From Curvularia sp. ZM96 (Eukaryota; Ascomycota; Dothideomycetes; Pleosporales; Pleosporaceae): DNA of 64,000 bases. Of this stretch, positions 11,324-21,439 are shown piece by piece (position 1 is the first letter of the stretch; every line of letters starts with the position of its first letter). Under the pieces are notes generated by a model. The model saw only the letters and a program-made list of their open reading frames with translations, had not been told where the DNA came from and did no database searches. The stretch lies in assembly GCA_022457065.1 (NCBI GenBank), contig JAJGBQ010000001.1, forward strand, positions 3,100,001-3,164,000, given 5' to 3'. A program made the position numbers and the translations under genes.

Positions 11324-12798
11324 CTACATTATCTCCATATTATCGTCAATCTCTCCCTCATCTTCCTCTTCCAATGGCTCCCCTCTCTCCATGCGCCGGA
11401 TCTCTGCCTTCGTAATTCCTAGCTTGATCGCCTCACCCACGACACCGTGCAGCGCCAGAAACGGGAACGTGAGAACATGGCGGATGGGAAGCTGGAACTG
11501 AAGCGTTACCCTTTCTGAGCTTAGGTTGACATTGATCCGGTTCTTTTTCTCTCTTGCATCTTCGTCTCTACTCAAGTGGCTAGTAGTTGATTTACTAGGT
11601 GCATGGCGAGCGACAGGGCGTTCCTCAAATCTTCCTTTCTCCTTCCATTCCACCAACGCGTTGACGTCAAGATTCTGGGGCCCGAACGGCCTCAAGGGAA
11701 TCCTCAGCGCACGACTGAGTGCCTGTACATGTAGAACATTAAGTTGGAGTGGCGGCGTGAAAGCGTTGCGCCAGTTGAGGTACCAACCCAAACACTCGGT
11801 CATGCAGCGAGCGTCGAGACCAGATGGCAAATGACGCAGATCTCGTGTTAGATCGTCGAGCGTGGGGACTGAAAAGCCGCCGCTCATTGTCATGATGTAT
11901 TTTCCAGGTGAGAGATGAAGGGTGTGCAGATTGCGATCATGCTTTAAGTTGAAAATGTCTGACTTGAAGTCGGGTATGATTTTTTTAAAGGAGTCGCGTT
12001 GGAAAGTGTTCATATTTGCTGCCGAGATGTGTCGGGAAGGGGCGCCACGGAAGAAGGCCTTTTGTTTATTTGTCAGTTAACTGAAGCATAAAAAGAAGAC
12101 TTGCTCACCTCAATGTCCAGTATATCGCCACCCCTGTATTCGTTTTTAGCCAAACGCAGCGAAACATCTCGCCACCGGACGTGATGAGGGTAATAGGCTA
12201 GGATTTCTTTGGCGGAGAGAGGTATACCAGGAGGGAATATTGCATCGATTGGTACCGCGTCGTTGTACCATGTGAACTTTGGTCCAAGCCCCTTGGCTAA
12301 GACATTGGGAGGCCGAAGAGATAAGAGGACGTTGCACATATTGAAATCTTGTGTCTCATCGACCCAGGGGCGGTTGAACAGAGGAGATGTCTTCGTGGGT
12401 GATGTAGAGTCTGAGATGCGTGGGCGCTGTTCGGATTTGCCTGGTCTTGCTGTTATGAAACAATCTGGTGTTTCTTCCAGGATGAGTCTGCCCGAGAAGC
12501 GCAGTCTGACAGTCAAACTATATGGATAATAGCCCGACTTTTCATCATGAGCAGAGTGTTCCAGGAGCTTGTGTCTTGTCATTGACAACCATACGTTTCT
12601 TTTGGCAGTCTTCGCCTTCCGTTTGAATGCTTCCACCCTCACCGTTGTATGCAGAGTCTCAAAAGAAAGACATTGCCTCACGCGCTCCGGCGTATCAGCA
12701 AATGATAGTATCTCGCCGAGCCTTCTACTCTCGTCGTTGTAATGCTCGCCTGCACTTGCACTTTCCAGCTCACCGCGCACTGGATCGTCATAGTCCAT
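11324..12798 (-). CDS. Unrecognised 474-aa protein
   Basis: Exons 12798-12109 and 12058-11324 are joined by a 50-nt GT-AG intron in phase 0 (LDIE to AFFRGAPSRH). No known domain was recognised. The sequence looks like real protein: mixed hydrophobic and charged segments (CNVLLSLRPPNVLAKG, ILAYYPHHVRWRDVSLRL), few low-complexity runs and an acidic C-terminus (EPLEEEDEGEIDDNMEIM). There is no signal peptide or clear membrane helix. The spliced product is one continuous frame, which argues against chance. It may be a lineage-restricted gene. ATG 12798 is the first Met of the frame. Confidence 0.65.
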
Positions 12799-13657
12799 CT
12801 TGTGCCAAGCTGGCTGATCCCTCGCGGATACCGATTCTTGTCGCGCAGTAATTCCAATCGCGAGTTGATATCCTTGTTGAGTTGCGCGGAGGTTGGACTT
12901 GCAAACAAGGTCCCGCCTCTATTCAACGACTGTTACCACAGTGCTGCGAGTCGATTGAGCATAGGTTGAATACTCTGGCGATTGCAACATGGGATTTTGG
13001 CGCTAAATACATGTTAAGGATAACAAACGCGTAGAGCAAACTGTCGTGGTGTATGGTGCACTTTCGTTTGTGGGTCCACTTTCATTGTCCCATCTTTTGC
13101 GTGGCGAAGTGAAGGTAAACAGCGCTTGCCGCACAATCTCGAAATCACATGTCTTGGTGACCGTAGGCTGAGTAAAGGCGAGGTACCTCACCATACCTAC
13201 GGCTGCAGCATGCAAGGCATTGTTGTTCTAGAGTATTTGGAAAATTCGCATAAGGACCCTAATTCAAGAGTCTAAGAGCTGGATGAGCGCGGCCATTAGT
13301 ATCTTATGACCGCTAATTGCAACACTCCAGTTTTGTTATTAGCAGGTTCATTGTTAGCTCTCTACTAGAAATGTTTGGATGCTGGAAAATACTGAAGAGA
13401 GCGGGGAAAGCACGCAATCGTTGCATTTACTCTCCAGACGTGGAATGACATGCTGATGGGTGAGTTGGAGAGAAGCGGCACGAACAATGACTGTGGCTAG
13501 CACTTGACGGCATGCACATTGTCTCAGCTTCTCGAATCAATCCACACAGGTGCACGTTTCTTGCTGGCAGTGTCGTTTCCAGAATCAGCGGGCTGTATTT
13601 ATATATTCGAATCTCAAGACTACGAGCGCCGCTTGGCTTTAACAGTCACAAGACACC
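12799..13657. other. Intergenic region without recognised features
   Basis: Upstream of the 474-aa gene and downstream of the GlcG-like gene, both minus strand. Small ORFs have no recognisable content. Confidence 0.45.
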
Positions 13658-14104
13658 TCATAGTTTTGCCTTGACTTCAAAGCTCTTCTCTACAGCTTCT
13701 ACTCCCTTCTTCGCAACGTCGTCGTCTTGGCTCGGCGTCCCGGTGCTACACCCTACTGCCCCGACAACGACTCCATCTTTCTTGATTGGAACACCGCCCG
13801 CAATCGTCATGAAGCGGCCTCCGTTGCTGTGATTGATACCATAGGCCGGGCCGCCGGGCCAAACAGCATCTTTGTAGATGGATGTTGGACTGCGATGACC
13901 AGCCGCAGTGTAGGCCTTGTCGATGGCAATGTTGATTGATGTAATCTTAGCGCCTTCCATGCGTGCGAATGCGAGTAAATGGCAGGCGTTGTCCATGACG
14001 GCTATGTTCATGGGTACGTTGATTTCCTTGGCGCGTGCCTCAGCAGCTTCGAGCGCGACGCGCGCGCCATCGAGGGTCAGTGTCGGAACTTGTTTTGTGC
14101 TCAT
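13658..14104 (-). CDS. GlcG/HbpS-like (DUF336) protein
   Basis: Single exon, 148 aa, ATG at 14104. It matches the GlcG/HbpS fold throughout: an N-terminal helix (ARVALEAAEARAKEINVPMN), a strand pair (IAVMDNACHLLAFARMEGA), KAYTAAGHRSPT, GGRFMTIAGGVPI and a Gly-rich end (VVGAVGCSTGTPSQDDDVA). Bacterial members bind haem or cobalamin or sit in glycolate or diol operons. Fungal copies are common, often near oxidoreductases, with unknown roles. No targeting signal, so probably cytosolic. Fungal members may derive from old bacterial transfer; that is inference. Confidence 0.9.
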   Translation of the reverse strand: MSTKQVPTLTLDGARVALEAAEARAKEINVPMNIAVMDNACHLLAFARMEGAKITSINIAIDKAYTAAGHRSPTSIYKDAVWPGGPAYGINHSNGGRFMTIAGGVPIKKDGVVVGAVGCSTGTPSQDDDVAKKGVEAVEKSFEVKAKL

Positions 14105-16468
14105 GTTGTCGATAGTGGGAACAAGGGCTCACGCGCGCGTTGATGAAGGCAAGCAGCTGTCCTGTACGAATAGGAATAGATGTTGGAGGAGGTCGAGTGT
14201 CTGAGCCTCGGATATTGACGGATTTCGATATCCATGACGGAAATCCTGTGTGATTCGCCGATTACTGATTCGACGCGTTCAGTCCGGCTGATTACTTTAT
14301 GTTCGGCAGACGCATCTGTGCCGGAAACAACAATATTTACTGTATATTCGGAGAGGGTAATGAATGAGCGCTCAGGTTCTTGCGTCCTTCGTTGCATCAG
14401 CTCGCATTGGCTGTATGGTCACGTGCCCAAACCCGCTATGCAAATGTCAACATATCATTCCTACTCACTCCTCGTTATTGAGTATGCGGTACTACAAAGA
14501 AAACAGCGCAAGTATTCTAGATGACGAGTTGTTTTCTAGCCGCCAAATTGGCCGTGACCTATAGGTTGGAATTGAGAGATGGTCATCGAACCTACCCTCC
14601 TCTACATCCTTTTTTTTGTACAACCACGACGTCTCGTAGTTGACCAACTTGTAGTCGTATGGCAAGCTATCGATTTCTGTTATAGAGAGCTTCTCAAATT
14701 TGTAGAGTATCAAGGACAATTTGCAAGCAATAGTAGTTGGGTGAAAAACGTCTGTGGATACAAGTATTCCAGAATTACGTTGCGAACGACATCCTAAGTC
14801 CCATCTGGAATTTGTTTTTTTTTCGTTAGCTCTTGGCGTATCCACATCTTCCAGAAGGCCCGTTGGGTTTAGTCGAAAAGATCGGGCCTTCTTCATCCCC
14901 CATGAGTAACTATCTATTACTGCTTCAGTCGTGAAAGACGTCCAAAAAGACCCGTCTGAGATTCTGTGCATGACAGACTCGATACGAATGCCCCCTGCCA
15001 AAGTGCAAGATTAACTTTCCCCCCAACCTTATTAGCCGCCTAAAGCCATTGACTCTGCCATTGGCGTCTGAAGCCTCAAGACCGATGTCGGGGAATTTAC
15101 TAAGGCCCCCTGCCTGATGAGCTGGATAAAGCGATTATGTAGACACATCCTTGCACTATATTATGTGTACTTACCATACCGACATTTGTCGCGCTACTTG
15201 CATTTGTTAGTCCCAGCATCTGCACCTACGTATTGGCATGTGTACCAGACCCAACTCCCAAGAGAGTACTCCGTATACTATGCATCTATCGCATCTGTAC
15301 GCTCTGTCCATTGCTCTGACCCAGGGAGTGGGTAAAGCCAGGCTAGGGGCCTGGGGCCGATCCTCGACCTTGTAGAACTCAATTGCAATGATCTACTCGC
15401 CTCGATCCAGCAAAATCGTCCTTGCCACTGTCTGCAAAGTTGTGCAGAGATTTTGCAAACTGTCAATCGCAAATTCTATTCGTGGGTGGACTTGCCGGGC
15501 CTGCATATCAGCTCCCCCAAGGTAATCGGGCATTTCTGCATATCACGAGCGACGTCACCCTGGACATGGGCCTAGTGTATGTAAGCCAACTGGTATAGAT
15601 CCAATGCGCCATTTATCCTTATGCGGTCCGAAAGGCGATATAATTACTCGAGCTGGTGGATTGATAGAAGAGGATTGCTGAATATTCACTAACGTGTACC
15701 ACATGTGTGGTTGCAGTAGACAGCCGGCGATTTATCTCGGGAGAACACGTGCAGGGCAATAAGAGGGACATCTTCTGCAAGGGCCACCCTGCATACCGCA
15801 GAAATGCCGGCGCTAGCATGAAAGCGGTAGGACCGCTTCTGTCACACTAAGGCAAGGTCTTCGCACCGCCACTCTCCTTACAGAGTTCACCGTCGTCTAG
15901 CACGCACCAACCAGGATTTTTCACAAAAATCTCCGATGAAACTCAGTCTGCATGGTCTGGACATGACTTGATATCGGGCCAAGCCATGGATAGCTGTCAC
16001 ACGTCTCGGACGCCCCCGCGTTAGGCGCACTAGATGGGCCTGCGAGTCAGGGCTATTGCGACAAGAGGTGGAGCATTCGTTGATCGTCTGCCATGCACGT
16101 TAGCCCTTGTCTAAAAAGAATTTCGTTCCTTGCTTCACAGGCCAATCATGTGTGGCCGGAATCGCTTCTATTGGTCCACTGACGACAAGCATACCGCTTC
16201 ATCGATTCTCGTGCCATGGTAGTCTGGTTGAGGAAAACGCGGTCGGGCCACTGCCGACCGTCAGAGATATCATGCTGCATTCCAGCCTACCTTTAGTCTC
16301 GGCCGCACCCTGGCTCTCTTTCCTGGCTTTGTTCTCCTTCATCTCCACAGCTGACAGCTTGGCACACCAGTGACACCGTTTGTATTGAAGTACCGGCTCG
16401 CACCTTGGAACGTACACACCAGACACACAACTCTCTTCGCCACATCTACAACAGCGATCTGGACCAAC
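14105..16468. other. Gene-poor region
   Basis: No gene could be supported. A 169-codon frame on the minus strand (14492-15001) begins with TTG and has no recognisable domain. The stretch just before 16469 is the likely promoter and 5' UTR of the next gene. Confidence 0.4.
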
Positions 16469-17311
16469 ATGTCAGGCATTCTTTGCGCCTGGGCTAACTT
16501 GCCCGACGAAGTGGCAGAATGGTACAAAGAGACCTACTTGCAGAACCAGCAAAGCATAGATTCAATACACACCATACATTGCGAAGTCACAGCCAGCGGA
16601 ATGGAACACGAACCAGTCGGAAAGTTAGACGCACCATGGCCCTATCTCACAATCCAGGAGGTCAAAGATATCAAATGGGCAAACAAGCAAATTGAAGCAG
16701 CCATGAACGACCTGCCGGAGGAGGCAAAGACTGGCCCGCTCAAGCATGTGCATTTCGATGTGAGATCATACAAGGAAGTCAAGAGGTGGCAGGATGATGA
16801 TTGGGAGGGGATGGGTGGCGATGGTAAGAAAGTCAGTCTAGACAAAGCGGTTTCTGACCTAATGCCGCTAGACATTGAGCACGTCGCGAGCATAGCAGCT
16901 ATGGAATGGACCGTGGCTGCTGACAAAGAGGAGGAAGTCCTCAAGTTTTACCAAGAAACCGTCGGTCCTACGATTGCCAGCTCGCCCGATGTGCTGCGTT
17001 TCCGTCTCTTCAAGCTCGACTATGCAATGACTATAGACAAGGAGCAGGAATGCAGTGTCAAGGATGTACAGCAGCTTCACAAATACTTTACTCTGGTAGA
17101 GCTTGAGGCTGAAGAGTGGCCTTGGGACGTTGTTGTCGACCTTGCCGAGGAACAAGGTTGGAAAGACTACTTTGAAACACAGCAAGTTGTGGTTCGTAAT
17201 GACAACCCAGAGCATATGGCCTTCGCTAATCAAACGCAGAAATGGCAACTTAGTCATTATCTGGTCAACAAGACAATCTCCATGCGTAAGCAGGAAGCCC
17301 CCGCTTCCTAA
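16469..17311 (+). CDS. Hypothetical protein, probable two-module dimeric alpha-beta barrel (EthD-like)
   Basis: Single exon, 280 aa, ATG 16469 in good context (ACCAACATG). The frame extends upstream to a GTG, but the region before the ATG looks non-coding. The N-terminal half starts like EthD/dimeric alpha-beta-barrel proteins (GILCAWANLPDEVAEWYKE). A second similar opening occurs near residue 145 (IAAMEWTVAADKEEEVLKFY), suggesting two ferredoxin-like modules. Proteins of this shape in fungi include small enzymes or structural partners near secondary-metabolism genes, but none is recognised here. It is acidic and Trp/Glu-rich, without signal peptide. The function is unknown and the fold call is inference. 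Confidence 0.7.
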   Translation: MSGILCAWANLPDEVAEWYKETYLQNQQSIDSIHTIHCEVTASGMEHEPVGKLDAPWPYLTIQEVKDIKWANKQIEAAMNDLPEEAKTGPLKHVHFDVRSYKEVKRWQDDDWEGMGGDGKKVSLDKAVSDLMPLDIEHVASIAAMEWTVAADKEEEVLKFYQETVGPTIASSPDVLRFRLFKLDYAMTIDKEQECSVKDVQQLHKYFTLVELEAEEWPWDVVVDLAEEQGWKDYFETQQVVVRNDNPEHMAFANQTQKWQLSHYLVNKTISMRKQEAPAS

Positions 17312-20019
17312 GAGGAGGCTGTGGGAGTGAGCATATCTTAATTATTGGGCTATGCTCATCTGAATCATATCCATTCCGACCGAGAGACGTGCACTGCTGG
17401 AGGGTCTACAAAGCCGAAGAGAAGCGCCACCGGCTCCTGTCTACTACGCGAAGCTATTGAAGTCAGGAAGTTATGTCCCTTTGGGGCGTTCAGCACCAAG
17501 TGGATATGCGTCGGGCCCTCTCCGCAACTCATGTTGAACCGCAAGGCTGGCCTCTCGAACCAGATTACATGCAAAGATGGAAGCGGCTGTAAAACTGCAT
17601 ACCACGCCATTGCGACAGCTTCGAAGTTAGGCGGAGTCCACTCTATATCCGCATCCGCGTATAAACCGGACACCAGAGTCGTACAGTTAACAATTTATCC
17701 GCATCAACTGCATGTCGCTACTCCGCTTCATCTAAATTTCTCATTTCCTCTGCTGGACCGTCTTTCTTCCAATCTTCAATCCCTAAATTGATCTGTTCAC
17801 GCCTACTGATGGATACTCAACAAGCCCGCAAGCACCTGCACATCGCCGACTCAACCCGTGTCACCATAAGAACCTCACCATGCCATTTTTTGGGAGGTAT
17901 GAGGGGAAACGATGGGGGAAGGGGGGTTGGGGTAACCAAACTAACTAACAGCCACCCTCAAAGCTAAATTAGCACTTCCCGTCACTAAGCCCGTACTAGG
18001 CCCAACAATAGTCTCTCAGCCCCATCGATGGCGTTTAGTACTCAAAATCACGGAACACCGTCGCCCAGGGCGGTGGCAAAGCCTTCCGCAGCTGGTTTGC
18101 AGACCGCTTCTGAATTCAATCACGTCGCTTCATACGCTCGCACTTTCTTTCTCCGTATGATTCTTGCAGGGTTCTGACAGCCCCTCGTGACACCGTGCAT
18201 GATCAGCGCTAGGGTTCTTCAACTGCTGGTGATGAAACGATCGAGACCTTTGGCGGTGCGCAACGCTATCTTGCTCGCAACGTACGATTTACATCATCCT
18301 TTCAGCTCGGAGGACCACGCCGATTGTGGCTTTTCACTGCCTAACTCTACATTTTTCTCATCATACGATGAATAGAATAAGGGAATTGCTTGTCTAATTT
18401 GATGGGATCGGCCGCTAGGCTGAGCGCAATGCCATTGACAACGTCGTAGCAGCCGAGCAGAGTGCAGGGTCTGTGATGTACTGGGTCCTGTCTTATGGCT
18501 GTTTTTTTTTGTTTGTTATACTTGAGCCTCCGTTAGCTTCAGTTTTTTCTGGCTTCTTTTTTATATACAAGGATATTACTCGTCACGTACTAACAGCTAT
18601 AGCTTTTTTTTAGACTTTACAAGCCCTTCTGTGATTAGTACAGCTACTGCAAGAGTAAATAGTGAAATGTTCTTCCAAACTTGCCATAGGGCGTGTCGGT
18701 TGTGCAACATACCGCACGGTTGCGTTCCGGTAAGATTTTCCGTCAATGACGCATCAACGAGATGGGGAAATATTATGTTAGTGAGGAATGCAGCTGTCTC
18801 CGGCTCTCCTTATACGCTGATGACAGCGACGGCCCTGCTCAAGGGTTTGCATATTCTAATGACCGGTGTTTTAACCCTAACTTCTCACCTCAAATATATC
18901 CTGCGTCTACTGACCGCTCTTTGGCTGTCGTTTGAGGGGTGTACTCCGATGGGTCTGTATTGTTCAGGTAGACACTTTCTTGTAGCGTATGCTCCCTGGT
19001 CGATCCTGCATGTAATGAAGATGCCTCAGTTTCTAGTCTATGGCGCCAAGAAGACTCGCTTCGTGTTTGAACTCTGCATGCAACGTTGAGGTACTTGGCA
19101 GGTCTTTATGCGGTGAGCGTCATTCTGCATAATCAAAACAATTATCAACTGCTGGGAAAACGCCGAGCTTGACTGAGTGTCGTGGCTTACAGAGCATATC
19201 TAGTGCCATGATCGACCGAATCGAGTACAAAAGTGTTGTAGTCTGAGGTTGACACCGCTAAATTGTATACAGGACGTTTGACGGAAGGTTTGATTGGCTG
19301 ACATGTCTGACTCGCTTCTGTTCTTCATCACGACGCGTACATCTCCACATAGGTATAGAGGCTAACGATCTGCTGCTTATATAGCATTCTTAATAATCTA
19401 GCCTGGATACCGTCTTCTGTAAGGCGACGTGGGAGGATGTTGGGAGCGCTGTGCAAGGCTGACAGACCATTCACACGATATGGCAAAGCCTCGACATAAT
19501 TAAAATTCAGACTTTGCGGGTGATACGATGTGATGTCTTCCTTTCTATTACTGATTCACTAGTTACCTAGTTCTTATGGATACTCACTTATACTTATTAA
19601 TTGTTATAAACTAGAAACTGTACCTACTCATATATCATAAAATTAGAAAATAACAAGAAAGATAACCAATAACTAGTTATATAAAAATATTATTTCGAAT
19701 TCAAACGAACCCAGTAGTTAGCTATAAAGGTGGATTCAGGAACAAAGCTAGCATGGCCCACAATCAAACCCAGGATATACTGTACAGCTATAGTGGTCTT
19801 TTGACGGGTGTCTGATTAAGAGAAGATCTAAAAAATAGCACAATCATGTCTATTCCTGTTATGAAAAAGTTTGAATGCGCCATATGACTTGCTACTATCG
19901 TCGAGTTGCCTTACTCTTCACATGTCCCCCAAAGCGTGACAGCTTTCACAAAGGCAAAAAAGTAGAGCCCATGCTCTCAGAGGCACCTAGGGAAAGAGTC
20001 CCAAAGCCAACGAAACAGC
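17312..20019. other. Gene-poor, partly TA-rich region
   Basis: No gene supported. The segment 19380-19740 is strikingly TA-rich with runs such as TTATTAATTGTTATAAACTAG. A 152-codon plus-strand frame at 18631-19089 starts with GTG and has no recognisable domain. The region could hold decayed repeats. Confidence 0.45.
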
Positions 20020-20026
20020 AAAAAAA
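20020..20026 (-). terminator. Probable RNA polymerase III terminator
   Basis: A run of seven T on the minus strand begins about 10 nt after the 3' end of the tRNA-Pro gene. Confidence 0.7.
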
Positions 20027-20071
20027 GTGATGAATGGGTCTTACCGCGACTCGAACGCGGGGCCTCTCGCA

Positions 20072-20088
20072 AGCTGTGCTCGGGAAAT
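20072..20088 (-). other. Canonical tRNA intron
   Basis: Seventeen nucleotides (ATTTCCCGAGCACAGCT) between the base 3' of the anticodon and T38, the standard site cut by the tRNA splicing endonuclease. Confidence 0.75.
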
Positions 20089-20115
20089 CCCTAAGCGAGA
20101 ATCATACCACTAGAC

Positions 20116-20166
20116 GGTAGGGTTGTTAGTACTCGAATGTGCTGTATTGTGATGTGGTTGCTTACC
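20116..20166 (-). other. 51-nt insert inside the tRNA-Pro gene (between positions 9 and 10)
   Basis: The insert begins GGTAAGCAACC and ends ACAACCCTACC. Its ends are complementary (GGTA/TACC). It carries GTAAGC, like a 5' splice site, and a perfect TACTAAC, like a branch point. The next AG (in GTCTAG, 20115-20110) lies within the tRNA D-arm. Confidence 0.75.
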
Positions 20167-20175
20167 CATAAGACC

Positions 20176-20503
20176 AAACACGTGATTTGATGGAAGAACA
20201 GAGAATTTCAAACATTATATAGGTGAAGTTTCCAGTTAACAGAATATGGGCTGAGGCTCCTCGTCTGTGGGGTTGCACTAACATGAAGTGCCCCCACCCA
20301 ACCAGCCTAACCAAACTCGAGACTGACACGCCCTACGTACCCAATCCGCGACTAGAACATTCGATATGATGGCCAGGGTGAGTAATCTTTGGACTGCGTC
20401 AGGCCTCTTTAGCAGGCAGAGACATTCGAAGCATTCTCTTGTCTGCATTTCTTTGGCAATTCATTGCGCTTAGAGCCAATCTGTACACGACAAGCAAGCG
20501 AAG
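20176..20503. other. Short intergenic region, GNAT gene promoter
   Basis: Holds the 5' flank of the tRNA gene (minus) and the promoter of the GNAT gene (plus). No further gene. Confidence 0.5.
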
Positions 20504-21121
20504 ATGGCTCGAGCAAACGTCAATATTCGGCCCGCTGTCTTCCCAGACGACAAGAAAATTGTGGGACAACTCTTTCTGGCATATGCACAATCTCTGCCCG
20601 TCAGCCTCGACTTCCAAAACTTCGAACATGAGTTGGCTGGACTGCCAGGAAAATATGCAGTCGAAAAGGGTGGCGCAGTGTGGTTGGCGTATGCATCGCC
20701 TAAAGCATCTGAGTCACCATCCTCGACAACGTCTTCTGCACAGAATGGCGAAGCGCAGCTTGAAGCTAATCAAGGGGAAGAGGAACGGGCGGTAGGGTGC
20801 ATAGCCATCCGACCGTTTTTCACAACGCCGACAACCGCCGAGTCTTCCGCGTTGCTAGCGAACTCGACTTCGTCAAGCACCAGTACCTGTGAACTCAAAC
20901 GGCTTTTTCTGACCCCTGAATCGCGAGGCCTTGGTGTGTCCAAGCTGTTGATGGAGGTTGCAATTGCTCAGGCAAAGGAGTTGGGTTATAAAGAAATGTT
21001 GCTTGACACGTTGAGGACGATGACGCCTGCACGGAAGCTGTACGAGGGGTTCGGGTTTGAGGAGGTTGGAAGCTATTATGAAAACCCAAACGATGCTGTT
21101 TTCTATCGACTGGTATTATGA
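20504..21121 (+). CDS. GNAT-family N-acetyltransferase
   Basis: Single exon, 205 aa, ATG 20504. The N-terminal strand-helix (NVNIRPAVFPDDKKIVGQLF) is typical of GNAT proteins. A Ser/Thr/Glu-rich insertion (about residues 65-125) separates it from the core. The acetyl-CoA loop (RGLGVSKLLMEVAIAQAKELG) matches the Q/RxxGxG/A motif at about residue 143, followed by strand 5 (EMLLDTLRTM) and PARKLYEGFGFEEV. The enzyme should move acetyl from acetyl-CoA to an amine. The substrate is not inferable, and similarity to bacterial-type small-molecule GNATs is possible. No targeting signal, so cytosol or nucleus. Confidence 0.88.
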   Translation: MARANVNIRPAVFPDDKKIVGQLFLAYAQSLPVSLDFQNFEHELAGLPGKYAVEKGGAVWLAYASPKASESPSSTTSSAQNGEAQLEANQGEEERAVGCIAIRPFFTTPTTAESSALLANSTSSSTSTCELKRLFLTPESRGLGVSKLLMEVAIAQAKELGYKEMLLDTLRTMTPARKLYEGFGFEEVGSYYENPNDAVFYRLVL

Positions 21122-21439
21122 GGAGAGCCATACACAGCTATTTGAAGGGCATATGCAAAACCACGGTCGATGAGTATGATGGGATCAGAACGGTGTTGGG
21201 GCTTGGCAAATGGTAAATGGGATATGAAGGCCAGGGGCGTGATCGCGCGTTCGCCAGATATCGTCATCGATTTCTCGCCTAGCGCGTCGCCATTGTTCGC
21301 GACCGCGTCTGCAGCCGCAACTCCGTTCTAAGGGGTTATCGCCACCTACGCCCGACATTGGCTTTGATAATTACTACCTTACCATATACCCTTCTTGTTA
21401 CAAATTTTGGACCGTTACACAATTTTCCTACTTTCTGTG
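21122..21439. other. Promoter region of the SNF2 gene
   Basis: 318 bp between two plus-strand genes with GC-rich CGCG stretches near 21240-21320. No ORF supported. Confidence 0.5.

Larger units (their letters stand above)
20037..20175 (-). tRNA. tRNA-Pro(AGG) gene with a canonical intron and an extra 51-nt insert
   Basis: Read on the minus strand. The 5' segment GGTCTTATG (20175-20167) pairs perfectly with the 3' acceptor strand TAAGACC (20043-20037). Between them lie a D-arm (GTCTAGTGGTATGATTC), an anticodon arm CTCGC/GCGAG with anticodon AGG at 20092-20090, and a T-arm with CCGCG/CGCGG around TTCGAGT. A 17-nt intron (20088-20072) sits after position 37, the usual eukaryotic place. Positions 9 and 10 are separated by 51 nt (20166-20116). 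With both inserts removed the tRNA is about 71 nt and matches the general proline tRNA pattern. If the insert cannot be removed this is a pseudogene. The A-box is largely kept, the B-box is intact and a T7 terminator follows. Confidence 0.8.

Noticed and set aside
14492..15001. 169-codon minus-strand frame
   Set aside because: Starts with TTG, its first ATG is internal, and no domain or intron support was found.
17365..17673. Minus-strand frame of about 100 codons
   Set aside because: Starts with GTG, the first ATG is mid-frame, and no recognisable content.
18631..19089. 152-codon plus-strand frame
   Set aside because: Starts with GTG inside a gene-poor region; no motif, hydrophobic pattern not distinctive.
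20090..20095. TTAGGG in the tRNA anticodon loop, looking like a telomere repeat
   Set aside because: Single copy, explained by the anticodon AGG and neighbours of tRNA-Pro.
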